Notes: generated by a model from the sequence alone, not told the origin. A stretch of DNA of 64,000 bases from Scleromatobacter sp039920745 (GCA_039920745.1 JBDSDD010000075.1:62001-126000); one strand, 5' to 3'; positions 8,620 through 17,342 are shown, counted from the first letter of the stretch. Numbers and translations: made by a program.

Positions 8620-9669
8620 TCACCAAGGCAAGGCCACCGGCCCGACGGTGATCACCGCAGTCGGCCCCGGACTGCCGTTGCCGTCGACGTTGGTGACGCG
8701 GAGGCGGTCGAGGTAGCGCGCGGCCGCCGAATCGATAGAGACCGTCACGCTCCCCGCCCGGCCACCGTTGACCGACATGCCGTCGATGCCGTTCTGGCCG
8801 GCCGAGCCTGAATTGCCGGGCGTGAGTGCAGCGCCGCCAGCACCTCCGCGGCCTCCGGCGCCGCCCCTGCCGCCTGCGCCGCCTGCGCCGCCGCGCACGG
8901 TCAGCGCCAGCGAGCCGCCGTCCGGGTCGACGATGAAGTCGTGATCGTGCCCGGACTCGCTGACTCGCACGCGCAGCAGCGGATGGCCGCCCGGCGCCAG
9001 CGCGATCGTCACGTGGACGGCAGGGCCCCTGTCGCCGTCGAAGCCGGTGCCGCCGTTCGTACCGTTGGAGCCGTTGCCGCCGTCGCCGCCGGGCGACGGG
9101 CTGTCCGGCATGGACGAACCCGGGCTGCCGCTCATTCCGTCCATTCCGGCGATGCCGTCGAATCCGTCCGCGCCAGCCAGGCCCGAATAGGTCGCCGCAT
9201 ACGGCACGTCGTATCGGACAGGGATGTCGAGGTCGAACATGGGCGTCGGCTGTCCGATGGCGTGGATGCGCACGTGCGCCATCCGGCCTTCGCTGAGGTG
9301 CGGATCGGCGGGCAGCCGCACGACCCCGTCCTCGTTCACGGTCACGAGCGTGCCTTCGAAGGCGTAGCTGTCCAGCAACACCTTGCCGTCGCCGGTGCCC
9401 ACCGTGGCCAGCGTGCGGCCGTCGGTGGTGGTCGCGACGACGGACAGCCTCGCCTTGCCGCCCGGCGAGATGCCGCCGTTGCCGGGCAGGGCTGCGGCGA
9501 TGGCCTGCAGCGCCACGTCGTCCAGCCGCAAGCGTTGGCCCGTCATGATCAGGATGGACTCGCAGCCTGACAGCCCGAGCGCCGCCACGGCGACGATGGC
9601 GACGAGCGCGGCGCGCGGCACGCGCCGCGTCGACGGGACGGCTTTCCTGAAAAGTGGTGTGTGTTGCAT
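8620..9669 (-). CDS. Glycine-rich lipoprotein with collagen-like Gly-Xaa-Yaa repeats
   Basis: A 349-residue predicted lipoprotein of unknown function. The N-terminus is basic, followed by a hydrophobic stretch and the lipobox LGLSGC, so it should be lipidated at Cys36 and carried to the outer membrane. Residues around 165-180 read as Gly-Xaa-Yaa triplets (GADGFDGIAGMDGMSGSPG), followed by Gly/Asn/Ser-rich sequence (GGDGGNGSNGTNGGTG), and a second block near 270-295 is made of GGAGGRGGAGG units. These glycine blocks alternate with more ordinary beta-rich sequence. The ATG at 9669 has GGAGAA about 6 bases upstream. No homologue is recognised. It stands alone, convergent with the transporter gene. 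Confidence 0.75.
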   Translation of the reverse strand: MQHTPLFRKAVPSTRRVPRAALVAIVAVAALGLSGCESILIMTGQRLRLDDVALQAIAAALPGNGGISPGGKARLSVVATTTDGRTLATVGTGDGKVLLDSYAFEGTLVTVNEDGVVRLPADPHLSEGRMAHVRIHAIGQPTPMFDLDIPVRYDVPYAATYSGLAGADGFDGIAGMDGMSGSPGSSMPDSPSPGGDGGNGSNGTNGGTGFDGDRGPAVHVTIALAPGGHPLLRVRVSESGHDHDFIVDPDGGSLALTVRGGAGGAGGRGGAGGRGGAGGAALTPGNSGSAGQNGIDGMSVNGGRAGSVTVSIDSAAARYLDRLRVTNVDGNGSPGPTAVITVGPVALPW

Positions 9670-9880
9670 TCGATGTTCTCCATTGATTCGCCGCGCCAGC
9701 GTGTCGGCTTGAATTCAATGTAAGGACGTCGAACGCCTTCGGATGCAACGTTGCGTCTCGTTCGGTCAGGTTCTCGTAAAGCGAGCTTCGTGCGGCCGCC
9801 GCCCCGGCGACCGTGTCGGGCCGTGGAAAGCGCGGCGCCCCAGCCGGTGCTCAGCCACGCCCCGCACGACCTGCGGTCTC

Positions 9881-11674
9881 TCAGGGTGCCGGCAGCGCCG
9901 CGCCGCAGCCGCTGCAGAACTTCGCCTCAGCCGTCGCCCTGGTGCCGCACGCGGTGCAAAAGCGTAGCGCGGGCGTGCCCGCGGGGGTGGCCGTGACGCG
10001 CGGCGCGTCACGCATGTCCGTGCCCTCCAGCGCGTCCACGCGCGCGGGGGCGTGACCGCCCAGCAGCGCCTCGGTGGCCTGCAGCGCGTCGATGCGGTGC
10101 CGGTCCTCGGCTGCGCGTGGCGCGATGAACACGCTCTGGCGCGACGCGAAGGCCTCGAGGTCGTCGGCCAGGCGCGACGCCTGCTGCGAGGTGGCGTACA
10201 TCGCGGTGACCTGGCGCGGGCCGTCCTTGCCGAACACCACCGACTCGACGCGCGCCCGCCAGATGCGCAGCGTCATCGCCTCGACGCGCACGACGTCATT
10301 CTCGGTCTGCAGCCGGCTGTTCATCTGGTTGCCGGTGCCGATGCGCGACGACTGCCACGTGCCCAGCAACTCCACCCAGACCAGCTCGGACTCGAAGTTG
10401 AAACGCCCCCAGATCGCGCCGGCCGACTGGAAGCAGAACGCGGCGATGGCCAGGCACACGGCGGCGTAGCCGACGGTGGCAGCGTGGCCCCAGCCATCCG
10501 CGAGCACGCGCGACGGGTCGAACGAGTGCACGTAGACCAGGGCGCAGACCACGCCGACGATGGTCAGCAGCGTGCCGTACAGATCCAGCATCACGAGCCA
10601 GCTGTGGCGTGGAGTGCGCAATGCGCTGTCCAGCGTGACGGCGGCGGTGCCCGACATCGGCATCGGCTGCGTCTCCTCCAGCAGCTCGCCGGCGAAGCGG
10701 CCCGAGCCGGTCGCGCCTTCGGTGACGGGCTCGACGCGCGTGTAGCGGCGGTTGGGGATCTTCTCGACCCACTCGTTCTGCAAGGTGCGATCGAGCTCGG
10801 TGATCAGCGAGGCCGGCGGCCCGTTCATCGACAGCGTGCGCTGCTCGCAGCTGCGCTCGGTCTGCGGCGACGCGTCGAGCTGCGCGTGCAGCGCGCACAG
10901 GATCAGCACCACCGCCACCAGCGCGCACACGAGCAGGAAGAAGGCCTGGCTGGTCACCGAGTAGCGCACCGACGGCAGCGCTGCGCCCATCAGCCCGGCG
11001 ACCACCGGACCGACGATGGCCGCGACGATCAGCGCGATCAGCGAGACCGTGCCCAGGCTGGCCTGGTTGCCGCTGACCAACGGGCGCAGCAGCACCGCGG
11101 CGCCGAACACGAAGTAGACGATGGAGATCAGCGGTCGCGTCGCGTCGGTGCCGAAAACGCCCCACGCGAACAGGAAGCTCGCGAGCGTGACGACGAACGA
11201 CAGCGCGTTGAAGAAGTGACGCTGGGCGAGATCCTGCACCACCAGCGGTGCGGTGATCAGGCGCGGCACTGCGTGGTACAGCACGCCGTTGAGCGCGCCT
11301 TGCGGCTCGGGATATTCGAGGCCGCCCTGGCGCAGCGTGGTCTTGTAGAAATCGGCGCGCTGCGAGTTGCCGGTGGCGCCGATGGACACCTCCGGCGCCA
11401 GCGAACGCGGGCGTCCGCGGCCAAAAAAGAAACGCAGCCGGCGCGCCGCGATCACCGCGAACGAGATGCCCGCGGCCAGCAAAGAGACGCCCACCAGCAG
11501 CGGCGCGATGCCCAGGCGCGTGGACTCGGCCTGGATCGCGGCCCGGGCCCACATCAGGCCCGTGACGCCGCCCAGCAGCGTGATGGCCGCGCAGGCGAAC
11601 AGGAAGGTGTTCTCGACCCGGAACGGGTTCGGCAGTTCGAGCCGCTTGTTGTCCGAGCTGTAGTCGTAGGCCAA
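9881..11674 (-). CDS. Multi-pass membrane protein with C-terminal zinc ribbon
   Basis: A 597-residue protein of unknown function and the last gene of the SPFH operon. I count about eight hydrophobic segments: six in the first half (for example FFNALSFVVTLASFLFAWGV) and two around residues 375-435, separated by a soluble loop that contains three Cys. The C-terminus is a short zinc ribbon with two CxxC pairs (CTACG and CSGCG). The start is placed at TTG 11674 because GAGGAG lies 7 bases upstream; longer frames run into the preceding gene. The gap to the ribbon-helix-helix gene is 37 bases, which supports co-transcription. The zinc ribbon could bind protein or nucleic acid at the membrane; that is inference. 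Confidence 0.75.
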   Translation of the reverse strand: MAYDYSSDNKRLELPNPFRVENTFLFACAAITLLGGVTGLMWARAAIQAESTRLGIAPLLVGVSLLAAGISFAVIAARRLRFFFGRGRPRSLAPEVSIGATGNSQRADFYKTTLRQGGLEYPEPQGALNGVLYHAVPRLITAPLVVQDLAQRHFFNALSFVVTLASFLFAWGVFGTDATRPLISIVYFVFGAAVLLRPLVSGNQASLGTVSLIALIVAAIVGPVVAGLMGAALPSVRYSVTSQAFFLLVCALVAVVLILCALHAQLDASPQTERSCEQRTLSMNGPPASLITELDRTLQNEWVEKIPNRRYTRVEPVTEGATGSGRFAGELLEETQPMPMSGTAAVTLDSALRTPRHSWLVMLDLYGTLLTIVGVVCALVYVHSFDPSRVLADGWGHAATVGYAAVCLAIAAFCFQSAGAIWGRFNFESELVWVELLGTWQSSRIGTGNQMNSRLQTENDVVRVEAMTLRIWRARVESVVFGKDGPRQVTAMYATSQQASRLADDLEAFASRQSVFIAPRAAEDRHRIDALQATEALLGGHAPARVDALEGTDMRDAPRVTATPAGTPALRFCTACGTRATAEAKFCSGCGAALPAP

Positions 11675-11711
11675 TCGTCGCTCCTCGGGGGTAAGCGGCG
11701 ATTCTAGGAGG

Positions 11712-11909
11712 CTACGTGCGGTCGATCTGCGTGTCGTCGTCGGCCGCAGGCGGCTTGGGCTTGCGCCCGCGCCGCGCCAGCGCCTCGCGCAGCAGGAACT
11801 CGACCTGCGCATTGGCGCTGCGCAGCTCCTGCGCGGCCAGGCGCTCGATCTCGGCCCACAGCTCGGGGTCGATGCGCAGCGGGTAGGACTTCTTGCCGGG
11901 GCTGGCCAT
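11712..11909 (-). CDS. Arc-like ribbon-helix-helix DNA-binding protein
   Basis: A 65-residue protein with the Arc/MetJ-type ribbon-helix-helix layout: a short beta strand (SYPLRIDPELW) followed by two helices (AEIERLAAQELRSANAQVEF, then LLREALARRG), and an acidic tail. Such proteins bind palindromic operators as dimers or tetramers, often as autorepressors or antitoxins. It sits between the SPFH gene (42-base gap) and the zinc-ribbon membrane gene (37-base gap), all reading leftwards. The perfect palindrome upstream of the operon is a plausible target. No toxin-like partner is visible, so a regulatory role is more likely than an antitoxin role. Confidence 0.85.
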   Translation of the reverse strand: MASPGKKSYPLRIDPELWAEIERLAAQELRSANAQVEFLLREALARRGRKPKPPAADDDTQIDRT

Positions 11910-11951
11910 GGCGGTCAGCCCCGGGTTGGCGGCGTCACTGAGCGCATCGCG

Positions 11952-12893
11952 TCAGCCGTAGAGCGTGCCGGTGTTGATGATGGGCTGCGCTTCCTTGTCG
12001 CCGCACAGCACCACCAGCAGGTTGCTGACCATCGCCGCCTTGCGCTCGTCGTCCAGCGTGACGACGTTGCGCTCGCTCAGCGCTGTGAGCGCGGCTTCGA
12101 CCATCGCCACCGCGCCCTGGACGATCTTGTGGCGCGCGCTGATGACGGCCTCGGCCTGCTGTCGGCGCAGCATCACCTGGGCGATCTCGGGCGCGTAGGC
12201 GAGGTGCGTGAGGCGCGCGTCGGTCACCGTGACGCCCGCGCTGGCGAAACGCGCCGAGAGCTCGGTCTGCAGCGCCAGGGCGACGTCGTCGAGGCCGCCG
12301 CGCAGCGTGATCTCGTGGGCATCGTCGCTGTCGGCCTCGTCGTACGCATACAGCGACGCGACGTGGCGCAGCGCGGCCTCGGACTGCAGCTTCACGTACA
12401 GGTCGACGTCGTCCACCTCGAAGCGCGCCTTGGCGGTGTCTTCGACGCGCCAGATGATGACGGCGCCGATCTCGATCGGGTTGCCGCGCTTGTCGTTGAC
12501 CTTGAGCGCCGGCGAGTTGAGGTTGCGTGCGCGCAGCGAGATGCGGCGCTTGACGAAGAACGGGTTGGCCCAGCGCAGGCCCTCGGCGCGGTCGGTGCCC
12601 GAGTACTGGCCGAACAGCGTCATGATGGCCGCCTCGTTGGGCTGCAGCATGTACAGGCCGGCGACGATGGCCACGCTGGCGAGCACGCACAGCCCGCCCG
12701 GCAGCACGTGCGTCAGCAAAACGGTGGATGCCTCCATGCCGTCGTCGATGGCGACGAAGCGCGAGATCGCGATGCCCACCAGCACGACGGCGGCGGCGAC
12801 CATCGCGTAGCCGTTCATCGACGTCAGGCGGCGCTCCGAATATTCGATGCGGGAGAGGTGCGCCGTGCTTCGCAGGGCGTTGCTGGAGGTCAT
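11952..12893 (-). CDS. SPFH/band-7/prohibitin domain protein
   Basis: A 313-residue membrane-anchored SPFH protein and first gene of a three-gene operon. Two hydrophobic segments at the N-terminus (GYAMVAAAVVLVGIAISRF and a second near residues 60-80) precede the SPFH core, which begins with MLQPNEAAIMTLFGQYSGTD and contains RGNPIEIGAVIIWRVEDT, both typical of the family. The C-terminal third is helical and Ala/Glu-rich (RRQQAEAVISARHKIV), as in flotillin-like scaffolds that oligomerise on membranes. The substrate or partner is unknown; the downstream ribbon-helix-helix and zinc-ribbon membrane proteins are obvious candidates. The ATG at 12893 lies 24 bases from a palindromic operator-like site. 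Confidence 0.88.
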   Translation of the reverse strand: MTSSNALRSTAHLSRIEYSERRLTSMNGYAMVAAAVVLVGIAISRFVAIDDGMEASTVLLTHVLPGGLCVLASVAIVAGLYMLQPNEAAIMTLFGQYSGTDRAEGLRWANPFFVKRRISLRARNLNSPALKVNDKRGNPIEIGAVIIWRVEDTAKARFEVDDVDLYVKLQSEAALRHVASLYAYDEADSDDAHEITLRGGLDDVALALQTELSARFASAGVTVTDARLTHLAYAPEIAQVMLRRQQAEAVISARHKIVQGAVAMVEAALTALSERNVVTLDDERKAAMVSNLLVVLCGDKEAQPIINTGTLYG

Positions 12894-12916
12894 GACAAGT
12901 TCCCGTTAGAGATCAA

Positions 12917-12928
12917 AGTGATATCACT
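12917..12928. promoter_or_regulatory. Perfect 12-bp palindrome upstream of SPFH operon
   Basis: AGTGATATCACT is a perfect palindrome whose near edge is 23 bases before the SPFH start codon, in an AT-rich patch. Position and symmetry fit an operator. The operon itself encodes a ribbon-helix-helix protein, a class that recognises short palindromes, so autoregulation is a reasonable inference. Confidence 0.5.
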
Positions 12929-13064
12929 CTAGAAGTCCTCTGGCCGGCTGTCAATCCCCTTGGGATGTGCGTTTCTGCCGTCTTTTTCCCTGCTGTCACG
13001 CGCGAAGGCATCCAACGCCCCCTAACATCGCGGACTGCCCAAGCTCCAGTCCGGGAACTCCTGC

Positions 13065-15320
13065 GTGAACCAGATGCCGCCGCCGCGTTCGATCCATCCC
13101 TCGGTGGCCAAGGGCCTGGCCGCCGTCGTCGTCGTCGCGTCGCTGGGGGGGCTTGCAGGTTGCGCGGGCGGCGAGGGCGGCTCCGCGTCGCCGTCCTTCA
13201 AGAGCATCGGCGACGTGAAGACGGCGGTCGCGCCCGGCCTGCGCGGCTACCCGTTCGCAGCCTCGCGCACGACGACGCAGGACTACTTCGGCATGACGAT
13301 CAGCGACGACTTCGGCTGGCTGGAGAACGCCGCCGATCCTGTCTCGCGCTCGTGGATCCTGGCCGAGAGCGCCTACAGCCGCCGCGCCCTCGAAGCGATG
13401 CCCGCCCGCGCGGCGTTGCGCCAGCGCCTGCAGGCCTTGATCGGCTCGACCCAGAATGCCTACTCGGGCATCGTCGAGCGCGGGGGCACCTTGTTCGCGC
13501 TCAAGACCGCGCCGCCGCTCCAGCGGCCGGTGCTGGTGGTGCTGAGATCGCTGGACGAGCTCGCCGGCGAACGCATCGTGTTCGACCCGAACGAGCAGGC
13601 GAGCGACGGCTCGCTCGCAATCGACTTCATCCGCCCGTCGCCGGATGGCCGGCGCGTGGCGATCGCGCTGTCGAACGGCAGCGCCGACGGCGACAGCGTG
13701 CGCATCGTCGACCTGAGCACGGGCGGCCAGGCCTTGCCCGACACCCTCACGCGCGTGACGTCCGCGGCCGCGGGCGGCGACCTCGCGTGGAGCGCCGGCG
13801 GCACGGGCCTGTTCGTCACCCAATACCCGGCGCCGGGCAGCCGGCCGGCCGCCGAGGCGCTGACCACCGTGCAGGTGGTGTTCCACAAGCTGGGCACGCC
13901 GGCGGCGCAGGATCGCGTCGAACTCGGCGCGGGGCTGCCGCGGTTGGCGCGCGTGCGTCTCGAGAGCACGCGCGAGGGGCGCAGCGTGCTGGCGCTGGTC
14001 GAGAACGGGCGCGGCGGCGATGTTTCGCTGTACCTGAAGTCGGCGGACGCCAACGGCGAGGGCGCGTGGCGGCGGTTGGCGTCCGAGCAGGACGGCGTGC
14101 GCGACGCCCAGTTCGGCGACGACGACGCGCTGTGGCTTCGCTCGATCGCCCACGCGCCGCGCGGCAAGGTGCTGCGCCTGCCGTTGTCCGAGACCAAGAA
14201 CGTCAACTGGGACAAGGTCGCGACGATCGCCGCGCCGCTGGAGGGCGCGGTGCAGCGCTTCGCCGTGGCCAACGGCACGTTGTACCTGGCTGAAGGCCAG
14301 ACCGGGCCGTCGCGCCTGCGCCTGGTCGACGTGAAGACGAAGCGCGGCTCCGTCGTGACGCTGCCGGCGTCCAGCGGCATCGCGGCGCTGGTGCGCATCG
14401 GCCGCAACGATGTCGTCGCGCAGGTCACCAGCTACGTCGAGCCACCGCTGTGGACGCGGGTGGGCGGCGGCAAGGTCAGGCGCACGTCGCTGGTGATGAC
14501 CTCGGACGCGAACTTCAACGACAGCGACGTCGTGCGCGAGTTCGCCACGTCGCGCGACGGCACACCCGTGCCCGTGGACATCCTGCGCCGCAAGGGCATG
14601 CGCCTGGACGGCCACAACCCGGTGCTGCTGACGCTGGGCGGATCGATCGGCTCCGGCACGACGCCGGACTTCGACGCCACGCGCCGCGTGTGGCTCGATC
14701 GCGGCGGTGTCATCGCGGTCGCGACGCTGCGCGGCGGCGCGGATTCTGGCGAGGCCTGGCGCGTCGACGGCCTGCGCCTGAAGAAGCAGAACGCGGTCGA
14801 CGACCTCATGGCGTGTGCCGACATGCTCGTCAAGCGCGGCTACACGCAGCCCGCGCTGCTGGCCGTGCGCGCCCGCGGCGACGGTGCGCTCGCGGCGATC
14901 GCGGCGATGACGCAGCGACCCGATCTGTTGCGCGCGGTGGTGGCCGCCAACGGTCGCTACGACCTGCTGCGCCTCGAACGCGACGCCGCCGGCGAGTACG
15001 ACGCGCCGGAATTGGGCAGCGTCAAGGATCGCGCGCAGTTCGATGCGCTGGCCGTGCTCTCGCCGCTGCGCGCCGTGCGCGATGGCGGCAAGTATCCCGC
15101 GGTGATGCTGCTCGCGGGCGAGCGCGACGGACGCGTCAATCCGGCGCAGTCACGCAAGATGGCCGCGCGGCTGCAGCAGGCCAATCCGAACGGACGCCCG
15201 ACGCTCCTGCGAACCGATGCCTGGAGCGGACAGCCAGCGCAGGCGGCCCTGGCGGACGCGGTCGAACAGACTGCGGATGAATTGGGGTTCCTGCTGCACG
15301 AGGTCGTCGCGGCGCAGTAG
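13065..15320 (+). CDS. Prolyl oligopeptidase-like (S9A) lipoprotein, probably catalytically dead
   Basis: A 751-residue predicted lipoprotein (hydrophobic segment then LAGC near residue 33). Residues 60-480 resemble the S9A propeller (YFGMTISDDFGWLEN), and the C-terminal part follows the prolyl oligopeptidase hydrolase domain closely (WLDRGGVIAVATLRGGADSG, then LKKQNAVDDLMACADMLV). Where the family has GGSxGG the sequence is ARGDGA, placing Gly605 at the nucleophile position. The Asp site (GERDGRV) is kept, but the region that normally supplies the His reads TDAWSGQPAQ without any His. It is therefore likely a binding or structural relative and not a peptidase. The start may be GTG 13065 or ATG 13074; neither has a strong ribosome site. 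Confidence 0.8.
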   Translation: MNQMPPPRSIHPSVAKGLAAVVVVASLGGLAGCAGGEGGSASPSFKSIGDVKTAVAPGLRGYPFAASRTTTQDYFGMTISDDFGWLENAADPVSRSWILAESAYSRRALEAMPARAALRQRLQALIGSTQNAYSGIVERGGTLFALKTAPPLQRPVLVVLRSLDELAGERIVFDPNEQASDGSLAIDFIRPSPDGRRVAIALSNGSADGDSVRIVDLSTGGQALPDTLTRVTSAAAGGDLAWSAGGTGLFVTQYPAPGSRPAAEALTTVQVVFHKLGTPAAQDRVELGAGLPRLARVRLESTREGRSVLALVENGRGGDVSLYLKSADANGEGAWRRLASEQDGVRDAQFGDDDALWLRSIAHAPRGKVLRLPLSETKNVNWDKVATIAAPLEGAVQRFAVANGTLYLAEGQTGPSRLRLVDVKTKRGSVVTLPASSGIAALVRIGRNDVVAQVTSYVEPPLWTRVGGGKVRRTSLVMTSDANFNDSDVVREFATSRDGTPVPVDILRRKGMRLDGHNPVLLTLGGSIGSGTTPDFDATRRVWLDRGGVIAVATLRGGADSGEAWRVDGLRLKKQNAVDDLMACADMLVKRGYTQPALLAVRARGDGALAAIAAMTQRPDLLRAVVAANGRYDLLRLERDAAGEYDAPELGSVKDRAQFDALAVLSPLRAVRDGGKYPAVMLLAGERDGRVNPAQSRKMAARLQQANPNGRPTLLRTDAWSGQPAQAALADAVEQTADELGFLLHEVVAAQ

Positions 15321-15438
15321 CACCCCAGGAAAGAAGACCGTCGTCGATTCGCAAGGGTAGGCCGAGGCGACTCCTCGGCGGAGCGAGCGCCGCCCCTTGC
15401 GGTCGACTTCTGCTGGTGTTGCCGCAATAACGTTGGCG

Positions 15439-15463
15439 AAAAAAAGAGGCACCGCGGTGCCTC
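15439..15463 (-). terminator. Rho-independent terminator of the YXWGXW gene
   Basis: Read on the minus strand, the stem halves GAGGCAC and GTGCCTC (15446-15463) enclose a CGCG loop and are followed at once by seven T residues (15439-15445). It lies 30 bases downstream of the stop codon of the YXWGXW lipoprotein gene and fits an intrinsic terminator well. Confidence 0.85.
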
Positions 15464-15492
15464 CTTCTCGGGGTGCGAAAAACGCCGCGATC

Positions 15493-17076
15493 TCAACGAT
15501 CGCGCTCGCCGTTCTTCTTGTCGCGGTCGTCCTGACGCTCGCGCTCAGCCTTTTTCCTGGCGTCCTTGTCCTTCTCGTGCTCCTCCCTGGGCTTGGCCTG
15601 CGGCTGGCCGGGCTGGGCGGCCGGTTGCGCGGCCGGCTGGGCCGCGGGCTGACCTTGCGGCTGGCCCTGCGGGTTGCCTCCACGGCGACGCTGATCCTGC
15701 GGGTTCACCGGTTGCGGCTGGCCCGGCTGTTGCCCCTGGCCCTGCGGCTGCCCCTGTGGCTGGCCTTGCTGCGGCTGGCCGTAGCCCTGTCCCGGCTGGC
15801 GCATCGGCTGGCCCGGCTGCTGTGCCTGGCCTTGTGGCTGGCCTTGCTGCGGCTGGCCGTAGCCCTGGCCCGGCTGGCGCATCGGCTGGCCTGGCTGCTG
15901 CATCTGGCCTTGCGGCTGACCCTGGGCCTGGCCTTGCGCCGGGTAGGCCTGCGGCTGGCCGTTGATCGGTGCCGGTTGACGCGGCGGTTGGTCGAATTCC
16001 GGGCGACCTTGCTGGCCCGGACGAGGCTGGCCTTGCTGGGCCTGGCCTTGCGGCGCCGGTTGCAGGGGTTGCTGTTGCGGCGGCTCGCGCCCGCCGCCGG
16101 AGGCCTGGCCGCGGTCGAATCCGCCATGGCGCACGGGCTGGGCCTGCGGCAACTGCATCGGTTGGCGGCCCGCCTGGTACGCGGGGATCGCCTGCGTGGA
16201 CACCGGCTGCGGAGCCGCTGCACGATTCGCCGCTCCCAACTGCGCGGCGAGGTGGGCGCGCGCGGGCACCGAGTTCTGGAACGCCTGGCCGCTGGCCGTG
16301 GCGCCCGCCGGGGCTTCGATCGTCACGTTGGTCACATTGGTGATGTTGGTGACGTTGTTCGTGTTGTTGTGGCTGTTGACGTCCACATTTCCGTGCACGC
16401 GCATGCCCACGTTGACGACCGCCGGCGCGCTGACCACGACCGCAGGCGGCGTGCCCAGCGGGGCAGGCACGATGATGCCGGCGCGCGAGCCCGGCGGCGG
16501 CGGCACGAAGATGCCCTGCGGACCCAGGGGCGGACGGCCGAAGCGGATGCCCGGTGCGGCGATCGCCACGGAGATGCTCAGCCCCGGAGGCGGCGGCATG
16601 AAGTGGCGCTCCGGCGCGCACCAGAAGCCCGGCACGAAGACGACGACGTCGGCGCGGTGCTCGTAGTACGGCTGTATCCACACGTAGCGCGGGCGCGGCG
16701 GCGGCGCCCAGCGGCCGGCGCTCCAGAACCAGCGGCCCTCCCACGCCCAATAGCCACCGGTCCAGATGGCTTCGCCATACGGCTGCGGCGGCGGCAGCTC
16801 CACGAGCATCGGCGGCGGCGCCCATTGCACGGCGATGGGCTCGGGCTGCTCGATCGGCGGGTCGACGTAGACGCTGACGACCGGGTCTTCATCCTGCGAG
16901 TACTGCGGCGTCGGCTGCGGATAGGTCGGCGCGGGCTGCTGGTAGACCGGCTGCACCGGGCGCTCGATGTAGCGCGGCGGCCCCTGGACGACGCAGGCAC
17001 TGAGGAGGGCGGCGGCACCGAGGGCGGCGGCCAGCGTGCTGAGGCGCAGCAGGGCCGTGCGGTTTGGAGTTGTCAT
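15493..17076 (-). CDS. YXWGXW-type lipoprotein with long Gln/Pro-rich tail
   Basis: A 527-residue predicted lipoprotein: after MTTPNRTALLRLS a hydrophobic segment ends in the lipobox LLSAC. The middle contains WTGGYWAWEGRWFWSAGRW and later FVPGFWCAPERHF, the aromatic repeat seen in YXWGXW-domain proteins of proteobacteria, function unknown. An Asn-rich stretch (NNTNNVTNITNVTNVT) follows. The C-terminal 200 residues are almost only Gln, Pro and Gly, with a 26-residue unit repeated twice, and end in a charged Lys/Arg/Asp/Glu tail that should be unstructured. The ATG at 17076 gives a normal lipoprotein signal; the frame upstream does not. A rho-independent terminator follows the gene. Confidence 0.8.
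   Translation of the reverse strand: MTTPNRTALLRLSTLAAALGAAALLSACVVQGPPRYIERPVQPVYQQPAPTYPQPTPQYSQDEDPVVSVYVDPPIEQPEPIAVQWAPPPMLVELPPPQPYGEAIWTGGYWAWEGRWFWSAGRWAPPPRPRYVWIQPYYEHRADVVVFVPGFWCAPERHFMPPPPGLSISVAIAAPGIRFGRPPLGPQGIFVPPPPGSRAGIIVPAPLGTPPAVVVSAPAVVNVGMRVHGNVDVNSHNNTNNVTNITNVTNVTIEAPAGATASGQAFQNSVPARAHLAAQLGAANRAAAPQPVSTQAIPAYQAGRQPMQLPQAQPVRHGGFDRGQASGGGREPPQQQPLQPAPQGQAQQGQPRPGQQGRPEFDQPPRQPAPINGQPQAYPAQGQAQGQPQGQMQQPGQPMRQPGQGYGQPQQGQPQGQAQQPGQPMRQPGQGYGQPQQGQPQGQPQGQGQQPGQPQPVNPQDQRRRGGNPQGQPQGQPAAQPAAQPAAQPGQPQAKPREEHEKDKDARKKAERERQDDRDKKNGERDR
15755..15910 (-). repeat. Two tandem 78-bp repeats inside the YXWGXW gene
   Basis: Two copies of a 78-bp unit start at 15755 and 15833 and differ at only a few bases. 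They encode two 26-residue Gln/Pro/Gly units beginning GQPMRQPGQGYGQPQQG. The period is a multiple of three, so copy-number change would keep the reading frame and only lengthen or shorten the tail. Confidence 0.85.
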
Positions 17077-17342
17077 GTCGAGAGAGTCCTCAAGAGTCGC
17101 CTCGGCCGAGCAGGCGGAATCGGCCATTGTGATGGCACGTGCCGGTTCAACGCTCGAGCACCGGAATTGGTGGGCAAGGGACACCTAAATTTACATTCTG
17201 CTGCGAACGCGCCGCCTGGCGCATTCCCCGGCGCCCGACCACGGTTCGAACCGGGTCTCGGTCACGCGGCGTTGGAGGCGCCGACGACGTTGGCGGTCCT
17301 TTGCGGGAACCGCTGCGGCGGGCTTTCGTTAAGCTGCCAGCC

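Noticed and set aside
9745..9754. GCAACGTTGC palindrome upstream of the collagen-like lipoprotein gene
   Set aside because: Ten-base palindromes are frequent by chance in this composition, and nothing else marks it as a regulatory site.
15755..15910. Tandem repeats considered as a CRISPR array
   Set aside because: The 78-bp units are directly adjacent, have no unique spacers and are in-frame coding repeats.
17243..17252. GGTTCGAACC, resembling a tRNA T-loop
   Set aside because: No acceptor, D or anticodon stems fit on either strand at the right distances, and the sequence is palindromic by chance in GC-rich DNA.
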